From positions 1-6,429 of the forward strand of contig JAOZOT010000205.1 in NCBI GenBank assembly GCA_029933115.1: a stretch of 6,429 bases of DNA, read 5' to 3'. This DNA is from Anaerolineae bacterium. GTDB taxonomy: Bacteria; Chloroflexota; Anaerolineae; E26-bin7. A program made the translations under genes and the position numbers. Positions within the stretch are counted from its first letter, which is position 1; every line of letters begins with the position of its first letter. Below, piece by piece: positions 3,572 to 6,429 of this stretch. The notes under the pieces are model-generated. The model had not been told where the DNA came from, did not search any database, and was given only the letters and a program-made list of their open reading frames with translations.

Positions 3572-5964
3572 CCAACTGGACCATCGGAAAAGCAATCTGG
3601 GAGAAAATCAGAGCAAAGTGGCCTCTGAAACTAGCAGGCATTGCGCTGGTAGTATGGATATCAACCCTATATCTACACCGGTGGCCTTGGTTGACAGCTC
3701 TGTCTGCCTTGATCTTGGTCTCGCTGGGCATCGCCAGCGTCACCGGGCTGTCGTCGCAACGGCTTTGGAAAGTGTTGGTGGTTCTTGCCCTGGGCCTGTA
3801 TTTTGGCTCTTTAAGCTATCAAGCTGAGGAACCGGCGAGAGAGGCCCGCTACCTGGCTTGGGCTACCCCTCAGTTATCAGACAACTCGGGGAGTCTGATC
3901 CTGGCCATTGCCTATCCCCGCATCATTCCCCTAGAAGCGCCGGACAAACCCGGCCGGCCTCTTTCTGTGTACCTGTGGCCACCTGTGCTGCCCGTCACAT
4001 CTACGCTCACCGCCACCGCCATTCCGGGTAAGGCCGCTGCCGCCCCGGTGCTCACCGGGACGGTTTCGGCCTCAACGCCGACCCCCATCACTACCACCCA
4101 GACGCTTACACCGACGCAGGCCACCTCCTACACCGTGGCTTTCCTCCCTTACGACGATGGCTTGCTTTTCACCGATGAAGAAGGCGTGCCGGTGGCGCCG
4201 CGGGTGGTGGTGAGGCCGGGCCGGTCTCCAGACAAACCGGCCGTCCTCTACGTGCGTCGGGCGCCAATGGATATTGTGCCTGCATCCGTGCCCATTACAG
4301 TACAAGTCTACGGACCGGATGGGAAGCCACGAAAACTGCCCTTCTCGCTCAAAGTCCGCCTGGAGGATACCTATAACGCCTGGTGGCGGCATTTCTGGAA
4401 TCTGGTACTGGGGCCGACAACACCGCTGTTGGCGTTAGCGGCGGCTCTGATTGGGTTTGGATGGCAATGGTGGCAAGAGGGGCAAAAGCGCAAACAAGCA
4501 CAACTGGACGAGATCAGACAGGTTAAGATCTTGGTCGGCCAGGAAGAGCTGGCAAAGGCCGGACAGAAACTGGTTGAAGTCACCAGCAGGTACGGCAGAG
4601 AACCTGGCTTGCGCGGTGAACTGGAAGAAGCGCGAAAATGCGTGCACCTTGCCCAGATGGAGTTTATTTGTGAGGTTTTGGCCGCCACAAACCTGGATGA
4701 AGCCTACCGCCGGTGCGAGGACCTGAAAAAACTCAGGGAAGATGAAGGCTGGACAGATCCCGAGCTCATCACATCTCTGGAAGAGACAGAGGCAGCAATC
4801 ACACGTCAGCCCCTTCGGTGGCCAGAACTGTGGCCGGACGAGATGCAGCGACGCGACAGCCCGGCAATCGCCGCCTGGCTGGAGGAAAGTGGCACCGATC
4901 TGGAATTCAACCCCTTTGGACCAGAGCGGGCTGAAGAGGACCCCTTGCTACCCCAACTGTTTGTGGAGCCTCCAGACTGGGAGCGGATGAAAGCACCGGA
5001 GCCCACAGTGGTATTTGGGGCCAACGGCAGCGGACGGACAGCCTCATGCCTCTTGCTGGCCCACACGTGTACGACAACGAGACTCGGCCTGGACCGCACC
5101 GGCGGACAGATTGACACTTTCCCCGTGCGTCTGGCTCTGTTCCCTGAAGGGAAGCTTGACCAGGCGGCGGAGACCTGTTGGCGCATGTTGACGCGGGCCC
5201 TGGCCCAGGATACCCTGAAGTTCCTGGCGCGGAATCCTCAGACCTTTGCCAAAACGCCTTTTGGCCAACAACGCGCTCTGGCCCGGCTGTTTGCCATGCA
5301 TCGCCACTATCTGGGTGATCTGGTCAGATACCTGGGGGACGCTGCCCCGGACCTGGACCGGGCAGTTGCGAGCTATCTGGCCGACAACATTCGGCAGGCA
5401 GCGCAGGGCACACAGCCGCCGACACCGGCCGACGAGGCCGAAGTGGTGACTACCCTGGCAGAGGCCCGACTCCTTCCGTTTCAGCAATGCTATGTCCTGG
5501 TCGAGGTTCCCGACCGGGTATCCACTCAGCTCCCGCCTGAAGAGATCGCCCACCACCTGGGATCCCTGTTGCAGATGATGCGGCCTCTGGCAGCCCGGAA
5601 AGTGTATCTAAAGCTATTCATTCCAGTGGACGTGAAACCTTACCTGGGGCCCTTGCCATCCCAGGTCAACGAGGTTGAGCTTTCGTGGGAGCTGCCGGTT
5701 TTGCAAGAGATGCTGAAATGGCGTGTGCAACAAGCCGGTGCAGCGAGTTTCAGGGCCTTGTTCCGACGCCTGCCGAGGGAGATTGACCCGGAAGCACTTT
5801 TGGTTCAGGCAGCCCTCAAATCAAAGGGCCCGCCACGACGGTTGATCCAGTTGGGCCAGGAACTGTTGGCCGAACATATCCGCCGCACACCAGGCGATCC
5901 CAGATTGCATTGGGAGGCGTTGAAAGCCGTTTTGGAAAAGTCGGCACAGGGGGGTGCGTCATGA
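3568..5964 (+). CDS. Four-helix membrane protein with Pro/Thr-rich outer region and cytoplasmic divergent P-loop domain
   Basis: 798 residues, no family name I can assign. Predicted helices: about 21-37, 41-60, 66-84, then 284-301. With N-terminus inside, residues 85-283 lie outside the membrane and everything after 302 (starting QEGQKRKQ, positive-inside) is cytoplasmic. The outer part has a Thr/Pro-rich linker (143-190) and a beta-rich segment (190-268, including VPITVQVYGPDGKPRKLPFS). Residues 305-412 are charged and helical, possibly coiled coil. FNPFGPERAEEDPLLPQLFV (447-466) precedes the P-loop domain. The P-loop is GANGSGRT (484-491), with Arg for the usual Lys; the likely Walker B strand is YVLVEVPD (642-649), lacking the usual acidic pair. 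The C-terminal 700-790 is helical. Hydrolysis is therefore doubtful; nucleotide binding or a scaffold role is likelier. It overlaps by ATGA with the following ATPase, suggesting a membrane complex. Candidates are a signal sensor or an NTP-dependent conflict system; neither is proven. Confidence 0.85.
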   Translation: MTNWTIGKAIWEKIRAKWPLKLAGIALVVWISTLYLHRWPWLTALSALILVSLGIASVTGLSSQRLWKVLVVLALGLYFGSLSYQAEEPAREARYLAWATPQLSDNSGSLILAIAYPRIIPLEAPDKPGRPLSVYLWPPVLPVTSTLTATAIPGKAAAAPVLTGTVSASTPTPITTTQTLTPTQATSYTVAFLPYDDGLLFTDEEGVPVAPRVVVRPGRSPDKPAVLYVRRAPMDIVPASVPITVQVYGPDGKPRKLPFSLKVRLEDTYNAWWRHFWNLVLGPTTPLLALAAALIGFGWQWWQEGQKRKQAQLDEIRQVKILVGQEELAKAGQKLVEVTSRYGREPGLRGELEEARKCVHLAQMEFICEVLAATNLDEAYRRCEDLKKLREDEGWTDPELITSLEETEAAITRQPLRWPELWPDEMQRRDSPAIAAWLEESGTDLEFNPFGPERAEEDPLLPQLFVEPPDWERMKAPEPTVVFGANGSGRTASCLLLAHTCTTTRLGLDRTGGQIDTFPVRLALFPEGKLDQAAETCWRMLTRALAQDTLKFLARNPQTFAKTPFGQQRALARLFAMHRHYLGDLVRYLGDAAPDLDRAVASYLADNIRQAAQGTQPPTPADEAEVVTTLAEARLLPFQQCYVLVEVPDRVSTQLPPEEIAHHLGSLLQMMRPLAARKVYLKLFIPVDVKPYLGPLPSQVNEVELSWELPVLQEMLKWRVQQAGAASFRALFRRLPREIDPEALLVQAALKSKGPPRRLIQLGQELLAEHIRRTPGDPRLHWEALKAVLEKSAQGGAS

Positions 5965-6429
5965 ACCTCACAGGCAGCATCCCGGAGTATTCTACAGATC
6001 TGTTTGTCAACCGCGAGCAAGAGGCCAAGTTAGTGCTGGACAAAGCGACCGGCATGGCCAGAGGCGAGCTTGTGCGCTGGCGAACGATCGTGTTCTGGGG
6101 ATATCGGGGGAGCGGGAAGACGTGGCTATTGCGGCACATAAATAGGTTGCTGGAGGGGATACCCGGCGTGAAGCCGTTGTACGTAGACCTTGCGCCGTAT
6201 GGGGGTAGGCCGGTCGAGGAAGCGATGAGGAAGTTGCTTGCTCAGGTGGCCAGAACTATTTGGGGCTCAGGCTCCAATCAGGCTTCCCTGCACAGCCGCG
6301 CTGCCGATGTTCCACTCTCCATCCTCTCCTCCTGGCTAGCCGGCGACATTGCAGATGTGCTTCAAAAGCAAGTACTTGTGTTACTCCTGGACCACGTGTA
6401 CGAAGCGGATTGGGAACTGCTGAAGCTCC
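5961..6429 (+). CDS. STAND/AAA_16-like P-loop ATPase, 3' end beyond the window
   Basis: The ATG overlaps the preceding TGA (ATGA, 5961-5964), with AGGGGGG 6 bases upstream; 156 codons are visible. Residues 13-22 (DLFVNREQEA) match the LF-xxRE box that precedes the P-loop in STAND and AAA_16 ATPases. Walker A is WGYRGSGKTW (about 46-55) with the canonical Lys. PLYVDLAPYG resembles the second strand, and VLVLLLDHVYEADWELL (about 138-154) is a hydrophobic Walker B strand ending in Asp. No membrane helix is seen in the visible part, so it is likely cytoplasmic. STAND proteins are typically signal-gated switches with C-terminal sensor or effector domains; those would lie outside the window and decide the function. 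The preceding membrane protein, with a degenerate P-loop, is its obvious partner. Confidence 0.85.
   Translation, partial: MNLTGSIPEYSTDLFVNREQEAKLVLDKATGMARGELVRWRTIVFWGYRGSGKTWLLRHINRLLEGIPGVKPLYVDLAPYGGRPVEEAMRKLLAQVARTIWGSGSNQASLHSRAADVPLSILSSWLAGDIADVLQKQVLVLLLDHVYEADWELLKL

Noticed and set aside
5044..5556. 170-codon minus-strand frame opposite the P-loop protein
   Set aside because: Shadow of a well-supported 798-residue gene; no independent start signal or domain.

Overview
The window is a GC-rich bacterial segment with three parts: the right-hand end of an IS200/IS605-type TnpB element, a truncated exonuclease/helicase gene on the minus strand, and the start of a two-ATPase operon on the plus strand. 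No rRNA, tRNA or other taxonomic marker is present. The coding style (wHTH-DEDDh exonuclease joined to a DinG-type helicase start, and a long membrane-anchored P-loop protein beside a STAND-like ATPase) recalls Chloroflexota or another large-genome environmental bacterium. That is an impression, not a demonstrated assignment.

Region 1 (1 to about 1211): a tnpB gene entering from the left edge. It carries all three RuvC motifs and a zinc ribbon. Its reading frame stays open through a hairpin-rich 3' part that should encode the omega (re)RNA, and the element ends in a bulged hairpin (1181-1203) typical of IS200/IS605 right ends. The presumed guide is read from flanking DNA starting near 1212.

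Region 2 (1191-2486, minus strand): a winged-helix domain, a complete DEDDh 3'-5' exonuclease and the first conserved motif of a DinG/XPD helicase. The helicase stops abruptly at about 1301. It is followed by a 90-bp segment encoding one hydrophobic helix, and the frame terminates inside the right-end hairpin of the TnpB element. The locus has therefore been rearranged and then, or at the same time, bounded by the IS.

Region 3 (2487-3567): about 1.08 kb of mostly non-coding DNA. It holds a probable promoter for the exonuclease gene, a strong divergent sigma70 promoter followed by a compact two-hairpin transcript ending in a good intrinsic terminator (a candidate small RNA of about 83 nt), several inverted repeats, a cluster of three hairpins, and a second strong sigma70 promoter (3404-3432) driving the operon to the right.

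Region 4 (3464-6429, plus strand): a compact operon. A possible short peptide frame ends in an ATGA overlap with a 798-residue protein that has four predicted membrane helices, a Pro/Thr-rich extracytoplasmic region, and a cytoplasmic P-loop domain with Arg replacing the Walker A Lys. This in turn overlaps by ATGA with a STAND/AAA_16-like ATPase with a canonical Walker A, which runs off the right edge. The coupling suggests a membrane-tethered degenerate NTPase working with an active NTPase, an architecture suited to signal sensing or to a conflict/defence system. Function is not established from the sequence.
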